DNA from: Atopobiaceae bacterium
GTDB taxonomy: Bacteria; Actinomycetota; Coriobacteriia; Coriobacteriales; Atopobiaceae
DNA length: 64,000 nucleotides
Assembly: GCA_017510785.1 (NCBI GenBank)
Contig: JAFWMH010000064.1
Span: 100,591-164,590 of the forward strand
Reading direction: 5' to 3'
Part shown: one piece after another, positions 27,239-36,778 of the stretch
How the letters are laid out: each line of letters starts with the position of its first letter
Numbering within the stretch: position 1 is the first letter of the stretch
The notes under the pieces: model-generated
What the model saw: the letters and a program-made list of their open reading frames with translations, nothing else
Databases searched by the model: none
What the model was told of the DNA's origin: nothing
Translations under genes and position numbers: made by a program

Positions 27239-27390
27239 ACTTTACCCTCCCGGCTTTCGCGACGGCTCGGCCAAAGCACAGACCGCGATTCTGCCTGCCG
27301 TCGTTTTGAAAACAAACGAAGCTGACATCAGCCAGAAGGGGACATTGCCCATCGATTATGCACCGCCTTGGGGAGCATATCAAGAAATAC

Positions 27391-27714
27391 GCTCCCCAAG
27401 ATGCTTCATAACTTGCGCTACGACAAGATCCCCGGGCTCTCACGCCCTAGCCGGCTCATCCAAGCCCAGGGCCGTTCCGTTTCGCCCTGTACATCGACGC
27501 CGAGGGCAAGTCGTGAGTGTGCATTCTGCCGCATCACCTATGAGCATGTGGGCGTCTACTTGCGCTTTCTTTGATAAAACATTTTCGAGGATCGGCAGAA
27601 TGTACACTTTAGGTTGCTTTCAGTGTACATTCTGCCGTAGCACTTTTGTGCATATAGCAATCTACCTGCGCTTTTGCCCATCAAACATTGTCTGGGGTCG
27701 GCAGAATGTACACT
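27391..27714. repeat. Two-module stem-loop element, copy 1
   Basis: Begins GCTCCCCAAGATGCTTCATA; then module 1 (27517-27607) with stem GTGTGCATTCTGCCG / CGGCAGAATGTACAC, and module 2 (27622-27714) with a perfect 16-bp stem AGTGTACATTCTGCCG / CGGCAGAATGTACACT. The two loops are themselves similar. A short inverted repeat (27367-27400, CTTGGGGAGC / GCTCCCCAAG) abuts the left end. A second copy is at 58.06-58.47 kb. Confidence 0.85.
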
Positions 27715-27803
27715 AGCGCCGTGCCGTCTCAATCGACCACACCGCCGGGCTAGTGTTCGCCCGCGAGGCCGGTTCGCAGTTAACTAATCTTTGGTAGCAG
27801 GCT

Positions 27804-27831
27804 GGCGGACCGCCATCCCTAACGGCCCGCC
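27804..27831 (-). terminator. Hairpin downstream of kinase gene
   Basis: GGCGGGCC / GGTCCGCC stem with 12-nt loop, 13 nt past the stop; no clear T-run. Confidence 0.35.
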
Positions 27832-27843
27832 AAGAATTCCGGC

Positions 27844-28623
27844 TTACACGTCGTTGAATACAGACTCTACCTGCATACGCAGGAGTTTCTCGCCTGCCTG
27901 ACGTCCGCGCGCGAGCTCGGCAGCGGCGACGACGGGCACCCAGTGCACGATGAGCTGCTTGGGCGTATCGCTCATCTTGGAGTAGAGGTCCAGGTACAGT
28001 GCCGCGCGCTCGGGGTGCTTTACCTGCAGCAGCAGGTACGTTTGCGCCGCGTCAACCTCGGGCACGCCAGCCGTAACGTGTGCCCAGTCGCACACGTAGG
28101 GGTCGCTGCCGTCGTCGGGAAGGATGATGTTCGATGCAACGAAGTCGCCATGGCACACCTTGGTACCACCCTTGAGGCCGTCGAGGCGCATCTGCAGGTC
28201 GTAGCGAACCGACGGGTCGATGGACTTGCAGCTATCGATCATGCGACGAAGCTTGTCCTTCTGACGGTTGAGCAGCGGCGCGTCGGCCGTTTGAATGTCG
28301 ATTTGCAGCTGGACGAACTGCTCGAGGTAGCTCTTCAGGTTGACGGGATCGTCCTGCATAACCTGCTCGAGGGTCTCGCCCGGGATGAACTTGAGTGCGA
28401 GCGCCCAGCTGCCTTCCCACTCGCCGTCTTTTATCTGGCTCACTTCGAGCACCTGCGGCACGCGCCCGCCAGCCTCGGCAACGCGCGCGTCGTTGAGCGC
28501 CTCGTTGAACACATCCGAACCGGGCTTTTGCTCGTTGAACACCTTTACCAAACGGTTACCGTCTTGGTACACGACCTTGTTGTTGCGCCGCTCGAGCTCA
28601 ATTTTGCTATTGGAGAGAATCAT
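27844..28623 (-). CDS. Aminoglycoside phosphotransferase/choline kinase-fold small-molecule kinase
   Basis: 259 residues. The catalytic loop is VCHGDFVASNIILPDDG (His-Gly-Asp at about 156) and the metal-binding Asp is in VCDWAHVTAG (about 180); GSWALALKFIPGETLEQVMQ is the hinge. The fold covers antibiotic and metabolite kinases; no resistance claim can be made. ATG 28623 follows AAAGGAGG. It lies 64 bp downstream of adhE on the same strand, with a stable hairpin between. Confidence 0.82.
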   Translation of the reverse strand: MILSNSKIELERRNNKVVYQDGNRLVKVFNEQKPGSDVFNEALNDARVAEAGGRVPQVLEVSQIKDGEWEGSWALALKFIPGETLEQVMQDDPVNLKSYLEQFVQLQIDIQTADAPLLNRQKDKLRRMIDSCKSIDPSVRYDLQMRLDGLKGGTKVCHGDFVASNIILPDDGSDPYVCDWAHVTAGVPEVDAAQTYLLLQVKHPERAALYLDLYSKMSDTPKQLIVHWVPVVAAAELARGRQAGEKLLRMQVESVFNDV

Positions 28624-28651
28624 GCTCTCTTGCCTCCTTTTTGCGAATCAT

Positions 28652-28680
28652 GTGCCGCGGGGCACGCTTCCCCGCGGCAC
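28652..28680 (-). terminator. Perfect 11-bp hairpin between adhE and the kinase gene
   Basis: GTGCCGCGGGG / CCCCGCGGCAC with 7-nt loop. There is no T-run after it leftward, so it may stabilise the adhE message or attenuate rather than stop transcription. Confidence 0.6.
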
Positions 28681-28687
28681 AACCCTC

Positions 28688-31309
28688 TTACTCCTCGTAG
28701 CTCGTCGCCTCGCGCCCATAGTAGGCATCGAGGTACAGCTCGCGAATCTCGCTCACGAGCGGATAGCGCGGGTTGGCGCCCGTGCACTGGTCGTTGAAGG
28801 CCTGCTCGCTCATCTCGTCGAGCGTGTCGAGGAAGTACTGCTCGTCCACGCCGAAGTCCTTGATGGTTTCCTTAACGCCCACATGGGCTTTGAGCTCCTC
28901 GATGCCCGCGAGGAAGTTCTCGAACACCTCGTCGTCGTTCGCGCCGTCGAAGCCGCAGTTGCGAGCGAACTCAACGTAGCGTGCCTTTGCGTGAGGATAC
29001 TGATACTGCGGGAAGGTGCCCATCTTGGTGGGAACCTCAGCTGCGTTGTAGCGCATCACGCGCGTGAGGATAACGGCGTTGGCCCAGCCGTGCGGGATGT
29101 GGTGGAACGCGCCGAGCTTGTGCGCCATGGAGTGGTTAACGCCCAGGAACGCATTCGCGAAGGCCATACCGGCGAGGCAGCTTGCGCTTGCCATGTGGTC
29201 GCGAGCCTCGAAGTCGTTGGGATCGTCGTAGGCGCGCGCAAGGTACTGGAACACGAGCTTGCCGGCACGCAGCGCGGGGCCATCGGTGTAGTCGGAGGCC
29301 ATAACCGAAACGTAGGCCTCGAGCGCATGCGTGAGCACGTCCACACCAGAGGCCGAGGTAAGGCCCTTGGGCTGGCTCATCATGTTGTCGGTGTCAACAA
29401 TCGCCATGTTCGGCATAAGCGCGTAGTCGGCGAGCGGCCACTTAATGCCCGTATCGGCATCGGTGATAATTGCGAACGGCGTCACTTCCGAACCCGTGCC
29501 GGAGCTCGTCGGGATTGCCACGAAGTAACACTTGGACCCGAGCTGCGGGAAGGTGTACACGCGCTTGCGGATGTCCATGAAGTCCATGGCCATGTCTTCG
29601 AACTTCGCTTCGGGATGCTCGTACATAAGCCACATGATCTTGGCTGCGTCCATGGCCGAGCCACCGCCCACGGCGATGATGGTGTCGGGCTCGAAGGCGG
29701 CGATTTGGGCCACGCCGCGACGTGCGCACTGCAGGGTCGGGTCGGGCTCCACGTCGTAGAAGCACGCGTGCACAATGCCCATGGCGTCGAGCTTGGCCTC
29801 GATTTGCTTGGTGAAGCCGCTCTTGTACAGGAAATTATCTGTTACGACAAACGCACGCTTCTTGCCCAACACGGTGCCCAGCTCATCGAGTGCCAAGGGC
29901 ATGCAGCCACGCTTGAAGTAAACCTTCTCGGGAACGCGATACCAAAGCATGTTCTCTCGCCTCTCTGCGACCGTCTTGATGTTGAGCAGGTGCTTGGGAC
30001 CCACGTTGCCCGAGACGGAGTTGCCGCCCCAAGAGCCGCAGCCCAGCGTGAGGGAAGGAGCGAGGGCAAAGTTGAAGAGGTCGCCGATGCCGCCCTGCGA
30101 GGAGGGGGTGTTTATGAGGATGCGGCACGTCTTCATGGCCTGGGCGTGACGGGCGATCTTCTCCTTCTCGCGTGTGTCGATGTAGAGCGAGGAAGTGTGA
30201 CCAAAGCCGCCGTCAGCAACGAGGCGCTCGGCCTTGGCAAGTGCCTCGTCGAAGGTCGCCGCCTTGTACATGCCGAGCACCGGGCTGAGCTTTTCGTGTG
30301 CCATCTCCTCGGAAGGATCGACGGACTCAACCTCACCAATGAGGATCTTGGTGTTCTTGGGTACGTCGACCCCGGCAATCTCGGCGATGCGATGGGCCGT
30401 TTGGCCAACGATGCGCGCGTTGACGGATCCATTGATAATAACCGTCTTGCGGACCTTGTCGAGCTCATCGCCCTTGAGGAAGTAGCAGCCGCGGCGCATG
30501 AACTCGGACTTCGCGGCGATGTAGGCGTCCTCGCCCACCACGGTGACGGACTGCTCGGACGCGCAAATCATGCCGTTGTCGAACGTCTTGGAAAGAATAA
30601 TGGAGTTCACGGCCATGCGGATGTCCGCCGTGTCGTCAATGATGACGGGGGTGTTGCCGGGGCCGACACCCAAGGCGGGCTTGCCAGAGCTATAGGCAGC
30701 CGTAACCATGCCGGGACCACCCGTGGCGAGGATGATATCGGCCGCGCGCATGAGGGTGTTTGTCATCTCGAGCGACGGTACGTCAATCCAGCCAATGATG
30801 CCCTCGGGAGCGCCTGCGGCGACGGCGGCCTCAAGAATGATGCGCGAAGCCTCGATGGTGCAGCCCTTCGCACGCGGGTGCGGGCTAATGATAATGGCGT
30901 TGCGCGTCTTGAGCGCGATGAGGCACTTGAAGATGGCCGTGGAAGTCGGGTTGGTCGTCGGGATGACGGCTGCCACGATGCCCATGGGCTCGGCTACTTC
31001 CGTGATGCCCGCGACTGGGTCTTCCGAAATAACGCCACACGTCTTGGTGTGGCGGTACTTGTTGTAAATGTATTCGGAAGCATAGTGGTTCTTAATGACC
31101 TTGTCTTCCATAAGGCCCATGCCCGTCTCCTCGACGGCCATCTTGGCTAGCGGGATGCGTGCCTTGTTCGCGGCAAGTGCAGCCTCGTAAAAGATTTTAT
31201 CGACTTGCTCTTGCGAGAACGTGGCGAACTCCGCCTGCGCGGCCCGCATGCGCCCGATGAGGGCGTTCAGGTCATCGACGCTGGCTACGACCTGCTCTTG
31301 CTCTGCCAT
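28688..31309 (-). CDS. adhE: Bifunctional aldehyde-alcohol dehydrogenase
   Basis: 873 residues, the normal AdhE length. The N-terminal half is a CoA-acylating aldehyde dehydrogenase (TTNPTSTAIFKCLIALKTRN; catalytic Cys in FDNGMICASEQ near 245), joined through a linker near 445 to an iron-dependent alcohol dehydrogenase (GGGSAMDAAKIMW near 545; metal ligands in GMAFANAFLGVNHSMAHKLG). It converts acetyl-CoA to ethanol and regenerates NAD, and forms spirosomes. ATG 31309 follows TAAGGAGGA. No Rex-type site recognised upstream. Confidence 0.96.
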   Translation of the reverse strand: MAEQEQVVASVDDLNALIGRMRAAQAEFATFSQEQVDKIFYEAALAANKARIPLAKMAVEETGMGLMEDKVIKNHYASEYIYNKYRHTKTCGVISEDPVAGITEVAEPMGIVAAVIPTTNPTSTAIFKCLIALKTRNAIIISPHPRAKGCTIEASRIILEAAVAAGAPEGIIGWIDVPSLEMTNTLMRAADIILATGGPGMVTAAYSSGKPALGVGPGNTPVIIDDTADIRMAVNSIILSKTFDNGMICASEQSVTVVGEDAYIAAKSEFMRRGCYFLKGDELDKVRKTVIINGSVNARIVGQTAHRIAEIAGVDVPKNTKILIGEVESVDPSEEMAHEKLSPVLGMYKAATFDEALAKAERLVADGGFGHTSSLYIDTREKEKIARHAQAMKTCRILINTPSSQGGIGDLFNFALAPSLTLGCGSWGGNSVSGNVGPKHLLNIKTVAERRENMLWYRVPEKVYFKRGCMPLALDELGTVLGKKRAFVVTDNFLYKSGFTKQIEAKLDAMGIVHACFYDVEPDPTLQCARRGVAQIAAFEPDTIIAVGGGSAMDAAKIMWLMYEHPEAKFEDMAMDFMDIRKRVYTFPQLGSKCYFVAIPTSSGTGSEVTPFAIITDADTGIKWPLADYALMPNMAIVDTDNMMSQPKGLTSASGVDVLTHALEAYVSVMASDYTDGPALRAGKLVFQYLARAYDDPNDFEARDHMASASCLAGMAFANAFLGVNHSMAHKLGAFHHIPHGWANAVILTRVMRYNAAEVPTKMGTFPQYQYPHAKARYVEFARNCGFDGANDDEVFENFLAGIEELKAHVGVKETIKDFGVDEQYFLDTLDEMSEQAFNDQCTGANPRYPLVSEIRELYLDAYYGREATSYEE

Positions 31310-31544
31310 AGTTCCTCCTTAGTCAAGCTAAACCTACATGCAAATAGTAGACGATGAATGCGGCCGCGGCCACCAAAAGCACGCATTACAAAAGAATCAG
31401 CAGATTTCGTGTTTTCGCAGATGGTTTCGCGCGTTGCCAGAGGTGCGACGAGCGAAACCTCACGAGGTCCGTTTCGCTTGAGCCGCGGTGTGCCACGTGT
31501 TCTTTGGTACCATATGTTTATTGTGCGAGAGGTGGGGGTGACGC

Positions 31545-33983
31545 ATGGATTCGGCAATCATTCCAATTGTTATGCAGTTTGCGTTCGCGACGCTGCTGCC
31601 AGGTATGGTAAGCGTCCTGTTGGTCGTTTTGGGTAGGAACACGAAGCTCGGCGCGCTTTCGTACGGCAGGCAGCAGGTGATTTACGGCATCGTATTTGGC
31701 ATCGTGGCCATTTTTGGTACGGAATTCGGCATCGAGACGTACGACGCCACCATGAACGTGCGCGACGCGGCGCCCATCGTCGCTGGCCTGTACTTTGGTG
31801 GGCCGGCGGGAATCATTGCGGGACTCATCGGCGCCGTGGAACGATGGTTCTCGGTTTTGTGGGGGCGCGGCATGTTCACGCGCGTCGCCTGCACCATTGC
31901 CACGGCGGCCGCCGGATTATATGCGGCGATTCTCAACCGCTATGTGTTTGAGGGACGCAAGCCGAGCTGGCCTCTGGCCTTTGCCTCCGGCGTTGTGGCG
32001 GAAGTCCTGCACCTGCTCCTTGCGTTTTACACGAACCTCGATAGTCCCTTGCAGGCATTCCACGTCGTGCGAGCCTGTTCTGGTCCCATGATTGCTTGCA
32101 ACGGCATTGGTGTTGCGGTTGCCGGCGCCGCAATCGCGCTGGCTAGCGGGCATAGGCAACAAACCACACTTCGCAAACCCCAGGAGTCGCGCGACATCTC
32201 CCAAACCATACAGCTCGGCATGTTGGGCGTAGTCCTCGTTGGCTTTGTGATTACGGTTGCCTTTACGGCGATTGTCCAGCGAGGCATGACGCAGGCCGAT
32301 ACGAGCGAGACGCTGCTGCGCGACCTCGCGGACGCGAAAACCTACGTCGAAAGCTCGGCCCGCTATGTGCAGAGTCCGGCCCAACGCGTGGGTACGGCCG
32401 TCGTCAACCGTCACGTCGGCCAAAACGGTCAGCTTTTGGCATATGCGAAGGATGGTTCCTTCGTGAGTACGCGTCTTGACGCCCAAGCAAACGCTGGCGA
32501 GGCAGAGCAGCTTTTGCGCGACCTCTCCCAGTACCCGTCGAACACCATGCGTCGCGTAACGTACGTGGACGCGGATTACTTTGCCGCCTATGAGGACATC
32601 GACGGATACCGCATTGTTGCCATACTTCCCGTCGACGAGGCAGATACGCCCCTCCAGCTTTCGGTGCTCCTTACCGCCTACATGGAAGTGCTCGTGTTCG
32701 CCGCCTTGTTCGTGGCCATCTACCTGCTCATTTCGCGTGTGGTGGTGCATAGCATTCAGCGCGTTAATGGTCGCCTGAACGAAATTACGACAGGCAACCT
32801 GGACGTGGTGGTAGACGTGCGCAACAGCACGGAGTTTGCCTCCCTCTCCGACGACATCAACGCTACCGTTGCGGCACTACGTCGCCTCATCGCGGCCGAG
32901 GGTGAACGCATCGAGCGCGACCTCGCCACGGCAAAGGCCATCCAACGGTCCGCACTCCCCCGCACGTTCCCGCCATTCCCCCAAATCGACGTATTCGACA
33001 TTTTTGCTTCGATGAAAACGGCGCGCGCAGTGGGCGGCGACTTTTACGACTTCTTCCTCATGGACGGTCATCTGCTGGGTTTTGTCGTCGCTGATGTTTC
33101 CGACAAAGGCATCCCAGCTTCCCTCTTCATGATGGCCGCGAAAACGGAAATTGCCAACTACTTGCAATCGGGCATGAAGGTGAGCGAGGCCATTCGCAGC
33201 GCCAACTGGCATTTGTGCCACAACAACGACATGAACATGTTCGTGACGGCGTGGATTGGCGTGCTGAACTACGATACGGGCGAGCTTTCCTACGTGAACG
33301 CCGGACACAATCCCCCGGTGCTGCGGCACGACGGCACCTGGACGTGGCTCGAGCGCAAGTCGGGACCAATGCTCGGCGCCTTCGACATCGCTCGCTACAG
33401 GGAGCATACCATTATGCTTGAACCTGGTGACGAGCTGTTTGTATATACCGACGGCGTGAGCGAGGCCTTTAACGCGAGCAAGGAGGAGTTTGGCAACGAT
33501 CGCCTCGAGGACTTCCTCATGCGCAACAACAACTTGCATCCGAGGTCGCTTATCCTGGGATTGCGCAGCGAGCTACGGCAATGGGCAAGCGGCGTTGAGC
33601 AGTCGGACGATATTACCATGCTTGCGCTTGAGTACGGCGTGCCGCCCGAAGTGACAAACACCATTACCGTTGACGCAACGAAAGCGGGATTCGTTGCCGC
33701 ACTCGATTTCGTAAACGAGGAGCTCGCACGGCGGTTGTGTCCCTATAGGACGCAACAGATAATCGATCGCCTCTTTACGCAGCTCTTCCACGAGATGATT
33801 AGCGGTGGTGCAGAATCCGTGCAGGTGGACTATGTGTTCAACCTCAATCCGAGTGCGCTTACCGTGAGTCTCTCGTCTGCCGGCGAGGAGCACAACCCGC
33901 TCGACGTGGTGAAAGGCGACTTCGACATGTCGTTCGTGCGTGACGACAACACCAACGTCGTCGCTTTCCGCCAGACGTGGTAG
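31545..33983 (+). CDS. Membrane SpoIIE/PP2C phosphatase with LytS-type sensor
   Basis: 812 residues. Residues 1-200 hold LytS-like membrane helices (APIVAGLYFGGPAGIIAGLIGAVERW split motif). After one more segment (220-240), an extracytoplasmic part and a segment near 380 comes a HAMP-like linker (395-450), then a PP2C/SpoIIE phosphatase domain (about 470-690: AVGGDFYDFF, VVADVSDKGIPASL, YVNAGHNPP, LFVYTDGVSEA, SDDITMLAL). The last 110 residues look like a worn RsbW-type HATPase (LFHEMISGGAES; no clear N-box). Probably regulates an anti-sigma factor antagonist. Start has GAGGTGGGGGTGA. Confidence 0.88.
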   Translation: MDSAIIPIVMQFAFATLLPGMVSVLLVVLGRNTKLGALSYGRQQVIYGIVFGIVAIFGTEFGIETYDATMNVRDAAPIVAGLYFGGPAGIIAGLIGAVERWFSVLWGRGMFTRVACTIATAAAGLYAAILNRYVFEGRKPSWPLAFASGVVAEVLHLLLAFYTNLDSPLQAFHVVRACSGPMIACNGIGVAVAGAAIALASGHRQQTTLRKPQESRDISQTIQLGMLGVVLVGFVITVAFTAIVQRGMTQADTSETLLRDLADAKTYVESSARYVQSPAQRVGTAVVNRHVGQNGQLLAYAKDGSFVSTRLDAQANAGEAEQLLRDLSQYPSNTMRRVTYVDADYFAAYEDIDGYRIVAILPVDEADTPLQLSVLLTAYMEVLVFAALFVAIYLLISRVVVHSIQRVNGRLNEITTGNLDVVVDVRNSTEFASLSDDINATVAALRRLIAAEGERIERDLATAKAIQRSALPRTFPPFPQIDVFDIFASMKTARAVGGDFYDFFLMDGHLLGFVVADVSDKGIPASLFMMAAKTEIANYLQSGMKVSEAIRSANWHLCHNNDMNMFVTAWIGVLNYDTGELSYVNAGHNPPVLRHDGTWTWLERKSGPMLGAFDIARYREHTIMLEPGDELFVYTDGVSEAFNASKEEFGNDRLEDFLMRNNNLHPRSLILGLRSELRQWASGVEQSDDITMLALEYGVPPEVTNTITVDATKAGFVAALDFVNEELARRLCPYRTQQIIDRLFTQLFHEMISGGAESVQVDYVFNLNPSALTVSLSSAGEEHNPLDVVKGDFDMSFVRDDNTNVVAFRQTW

Positions 33984-34010
33984 AGGAGCTCATGGCCGGT
34001 TCGGCGGTGG

Positions 34011-34028
34011 ATGGCCCAGTCGGGCCAT
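34011..34028 (+). terminator. Hairpin after the phosphatase gene
   Basis: ATGGCCC-AGTC-GGGCCAT perfect stem, 28 nt past the stop; no T-run. Confidence 0.45.
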
Positions 34029-34030
34029 CC

Positions 34031-34160
34031 GGCCCTACAACCCTCGCCGGAGGGCCCGTTTTCGGCAGTTTCGCGAGCTTTGTCGGATTCGTGGTGCGCC
34101 CAATCCGACAGAGCTCGACCGAGGGCCGTTTTTTCGCCGTTTCACGAGCTTTGTAGGGCC
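34031..34160. repeat. Nested palindromic intergenic element
   Basis: Outer arms GGCCCTACAA / TTGTAGGGCC (34031, 34151) enclose inner arms TGTCGGATT / AATCCGACA (34081, 34102) and two near-direct copies of GAGGGCC(C)GTTTT...CG(A)GCTTTG. A single copy in the window, built like a mobile palindromic repeat. Confidence 0.65.
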
Positions 34161-34199
34161 GGGAGCGCCGTCAATGGCGACCTTCAGCCGCATTATTGT

Positions 34200-34718
34200 T
34201 CAAATCACGCTTTCTTGCAGCTCGCGTTCGAGCTCCATAACCACATCGCGGGAATCGGCTTCTTCGCAGTGTAGGACGTGCCACTCGCCCGCAACTCGGA
34301 ACGTCACATAGGGACCAAAACCGCCCACTAGCGTGCAGGCGGCTTTTGCAAAGAGCGGGTCGGACTTGAGCCCAGGATAGCGCACAGCCTCCACGCGTGG
34401 ATGGCAGCGCAGATAGTTTGCCACCACCTGCGCAACGTCCGATGCGGTGCGCCACTGCGTACGTCCCATCTCCTCAGCCAACGCCTGAAGTTGTTCGAGC
34501 GAAATATCGCCTGACGACGCATTCTTTGCGAGGCGATTCTCGCAAAACGGCTCGCCCTTCGCGAGCCTACTGCATGGAGATAAGCCCTTTGCCTCGCCCT
34601 TGCGTTCCTTACCCGAAGGACCCACGTCCGCGAAGCGTTCGCAATGGGGAGAACAGGCCTCCCGGACGCGTTCTTCCGGAAGGCCTGTGACGACGGTGTT
34701 CGCGTCGGTTTTATCCAC
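34200..34718 (-). CDS. Small protein resembling the C-terminal domain of PLP-dependent transsulfuration enzymes
   Basis: 172 residues from GTG 34718, which overlaps the thrS stop codon (GTGGATAA) and has GGAG upstream. The last 100 residues, YLRCHPRVEAVRYPGLKSD...AACTLVGGFGPYVTFRV, look like the small C-terminal domain of cystathionine gamma-synthase/lyase enzymes. No PLP-lysine domain is present. The first 70 residues are of unlike, low-complexity composition. Either a stand-alone domain or the tail of a deleted gene that captured the thrS reading end. Confidence 0.55.
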   Translation of the reverse strand: MDKTDANTVVTGLPEERVREACSPHCERFADVGPSGKERKGEAKGLSPCSRLAKGEPFCENRLAKNASSGDISLEQLQALAEEMGRTQWRTASDVAQVVANYLRCHPRVEAVRYPGLKSDPLFAKAACTLVGGFGPYVTFRVAGEWHVLHCEEADSRDVVMELERELQESVI

Positions 34719-36477
34719 GACGCTCGGAGATCTCGGCGCAAATCTCGGCGATAAACTCGTCGAGCGAGGCCGCGTGCGTCTTGTTGGTGCGATCGCGCAC
34801 GGAGATGTTGCCGGCCTCCTTTTCCTTTTCGCCCAAGATGAGCATGTAGGGCACGCGATCGACGGCGCGCGCCTCGCGAATCTTGTAGCCAATCTTCTCG
34901 TCGCGCTCGTCCACCTTCACGCGAATGCCGGCCGCGCGCAGAGCGGCTCCGACCTCGTTGGCGTAGTCGCGCGTCTTTTGGCTTACCGGCAACACCTTAA
35001 CCTGGCACGGGCTCAGCCAGGTGGGGAACTTGCCCGCATATTGCTCGGTGAGCATGCCGATGAAGCGCTCGAACGAGCCGAATCCCGCGCGATGCACCAT
35101 GATGGGACGATGCTTCTCACCGTCCGCGCCCGTGTACTCGAGCTCGAAGTTTTGCGGCAGCTGGAAGTCAAGCTGAATGGTGCCGCACTGCCACGTACGA
35201 CCAAGGCAGTCCTTGAGGTGGAAGTCGATCTTCGGTCCATAGAACGCGCCGTCGCCCTCGTTTACGATGAAGTCCACGCCCATCGATTCGAGCGCGTCGC
35301 GCAGTCCCTGCTCGGCACGCTCCCAGTCCTCGTCGGAACCCATGGAGTCGGCGGGACGCGTGGAGAGCTCGATGTGATACGGGAAGCCGAACTGCTCGTA
35401 ATATGCCGTAATGAGGTGGGCCGTATCGGTTACCTGCTCAGTAATTTGGTCGGGCGTAATGAAGAGGTGCGCATCGTCTTGCGTAAAGGAGCGCACGCGG
35501 AACAGGCCATGCAGTGCGCCGCGCATCTCGTGGCGATGGTCGAGTCCGGCCTCGGCAAGCTTGAGAGGCAGGTCGCGATAGCTGCGCGGACGGCTCTTAT
35601 ATATTAAACAAGCGCCCGGGCAGTTCATGGGCTTAACGGCGTAGTCCTCTTCGTCGATGAGGGTGGTGTACATGTTGGCCTTGTAGTGATCCCAGTGGCC
35701 GCTCGTCTCCCACAGGGTGCGCGAGAGGATGATGGGCGTTTGCACTTCGTCGTAGTTGTAGGCGTCCTGCATCTCGTGCCAGTAGTCCATGAGGGCGTTC
35801 TTCAGACGCATGCCGTTGGGCAGCCAGAATGGGAAGCCCGGGCCCTCGTCCGCGAACATGAAGAGCTCCATCTCTTGTCCGATGCGGCGATGGTCGCGCT
35901 TCTTGGCCTCTTCGAGCAAACGCTCGTACTCGGCAAGGTCGGCCTTGCTTGCAAATGCGACACCATTGATGCGCGTGAGCATTTTGTTCTTCGCGTCGTT
36001 CTTCCAGTAGGCACCGCTTACGCCCGTAAGCTTGAACGCCTTGAGAGCCTTGGTGTACATGAGATGCGGGCCAACGCACATGTCCACGTACTCGCCCTGC
36101 TTGTAAAACGTGATGCGTGCGTCCTCGTCGAGGTCGCCGATGTGCTCCACCTTGTACTTCTCGCCGCGCTCCTGCATGTGCGCAATGGCCTCCTCGCGCG
36201 GAAGCTCGTACGTCTCGAACTTGAGGTTCTCCTTGCAAATCTTCTTCATTTCGGCTTCGATGGCGGCGAAGTCGTCCTCGCTAATCTTCGTGCCCTCGGG
36301 CAGGTCTACGTCGTAGTAAAAGCCATTATCCGTTGCGGGGCCGTACGCGAAGTCCGCCTCGGGATACAGGCGCTTGATCGCCTGGGCCAAAATGTGTGCG
36401 GCGCTGTGACGAATGACGTGCAGCTCTTCCTCGGAAGCAACCTCGTCCACGTGGCCGTCGTTGTACAGAACCTTCAT
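34711..36477 (-). CDS. thrS: Threonyl-tRNA synthetase without TGS domain
   Basis: 588 residues. It charges tRNA-Thr. An editing domain (HSAAHILAQAIKRLYPEA, with HXXXH-type motif, about 24-200) precedes the class II core (KPMNCPGACLIYKS near 280; RHEMRGALHGLFRVRSFTQD motif 2; RPIMVHRAGFGSFERFIGML motif 3) and the anticodon domain. The usual 60-residue TGS domain is absent: the protein begins about where the linker to the editing domain would. ATG 36477 follows AAAAGGAGA. No T-box leader recognised upstream. Confidence 0.95.
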   Translation of the reverse strand: MKVLYNDGHVDEVASEEELHVIRHSAAHILAQAIKRLYPEADFAYGPATDNGFYYDVDLPEGTKISEDDFAAIEAEMKKICKENLKFETYELPREEAIAHMQERGEKYKVEHIGDLDEDARITFYKQGEYVDMCVGPHLMYTKALKAFKLTGVSGAYWKNDAKNKMLTRINGVAFASKADLAEYERLLEEAKKRDHRRIGQEMELFMFADEGPGFPFWLPNGMRLKNALMDYWHEMQDAYNYDEVQTPIILSRTLWETSGHWDHYKANMYTTLIDEEDYAVKPMNCPGACLIYKSRPRSYRDLPLKLAEAGLDHRHEMRGALHGLFRVRSFTQDDAHLFITPDQITEQVTDTAHLITAYYEQFGFPYHIELSTRPADSMGSDEDWERAEQGLRDALESMGVDFIVNEGDGAFYGPKIDFHLKDCLGRTWQCGTIQLDFQLPQNFELEYTGADGEKHRPIMVHRAGFGSFERFIGMLTEQYAGKFPTWLSPCQVKVLPVSQKTRDYANEVGAALRAAGIRVKVDERDEKIGYKIREARAVDRVPYMLILGEKEKEAGNISVRDRTNKTHAASLDEFIAEICAEISERRG

Positions 36478-36778
36478 GGTGCTCTCCTTTTGTAGCCAAA
36501 CTCATATAGCATACAACAAGTGGTCTTCTCTTATGCGGAGTTTTTGTTCCGCAATACAGTCTCTCGACGGCGAAACACGTTGCGAGACACGTTACTGGGA
36601 AGTTTGACTGGGGAGTTTGCATCAGGAAGCTGGCGCTCTATTTCCCCGACGTTCAATTTTCCGGGCATTCGATTTGCCATATAGCGGCGCTTTTTAAATC
36701 CATATTGCAAACGCATTGCCTCGGACGAGGCCTAGTTTTACACTACGTAGCTATTGTTGTCCTATTAGAAGGAGAATT
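36478..36778. other. Divergent intergenic region thrS/metQ
   Basis: 301 bp. I see no T-box (no specifier/antiterminator pattern) toward thrS and no SAM-box or S-box-like pattern toward metQ; only AT-rich promoter-like DNA at 36690-36760. Confidence 0.4.

Noticed and set aside
27517..27714. A small Cys/Phe-rich protein read through the stem-loops
   Set aside because: The frame differs between the two loci while the stems are conserved, so the conservation is not coding.
27844..28623. Antibiotic-resistance aminoglycoside phosphotransferase
   Set aside because: The fold is shared with many metabolite kinases and no resistance-specific motif is visible.
28340..31150. A 936-codon open frame on the + strand opposite adhE
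   Set aside because: It is the antisense of adhE, with His/Val/Arg-rich composition and no domain; high GC keeps the frame open.
36478..36778. T-box for thrS or SAM riboswitch for metQ
   Set aside because: Neither the T-box sequence nor an S-box core could be found on the appropriate strand.
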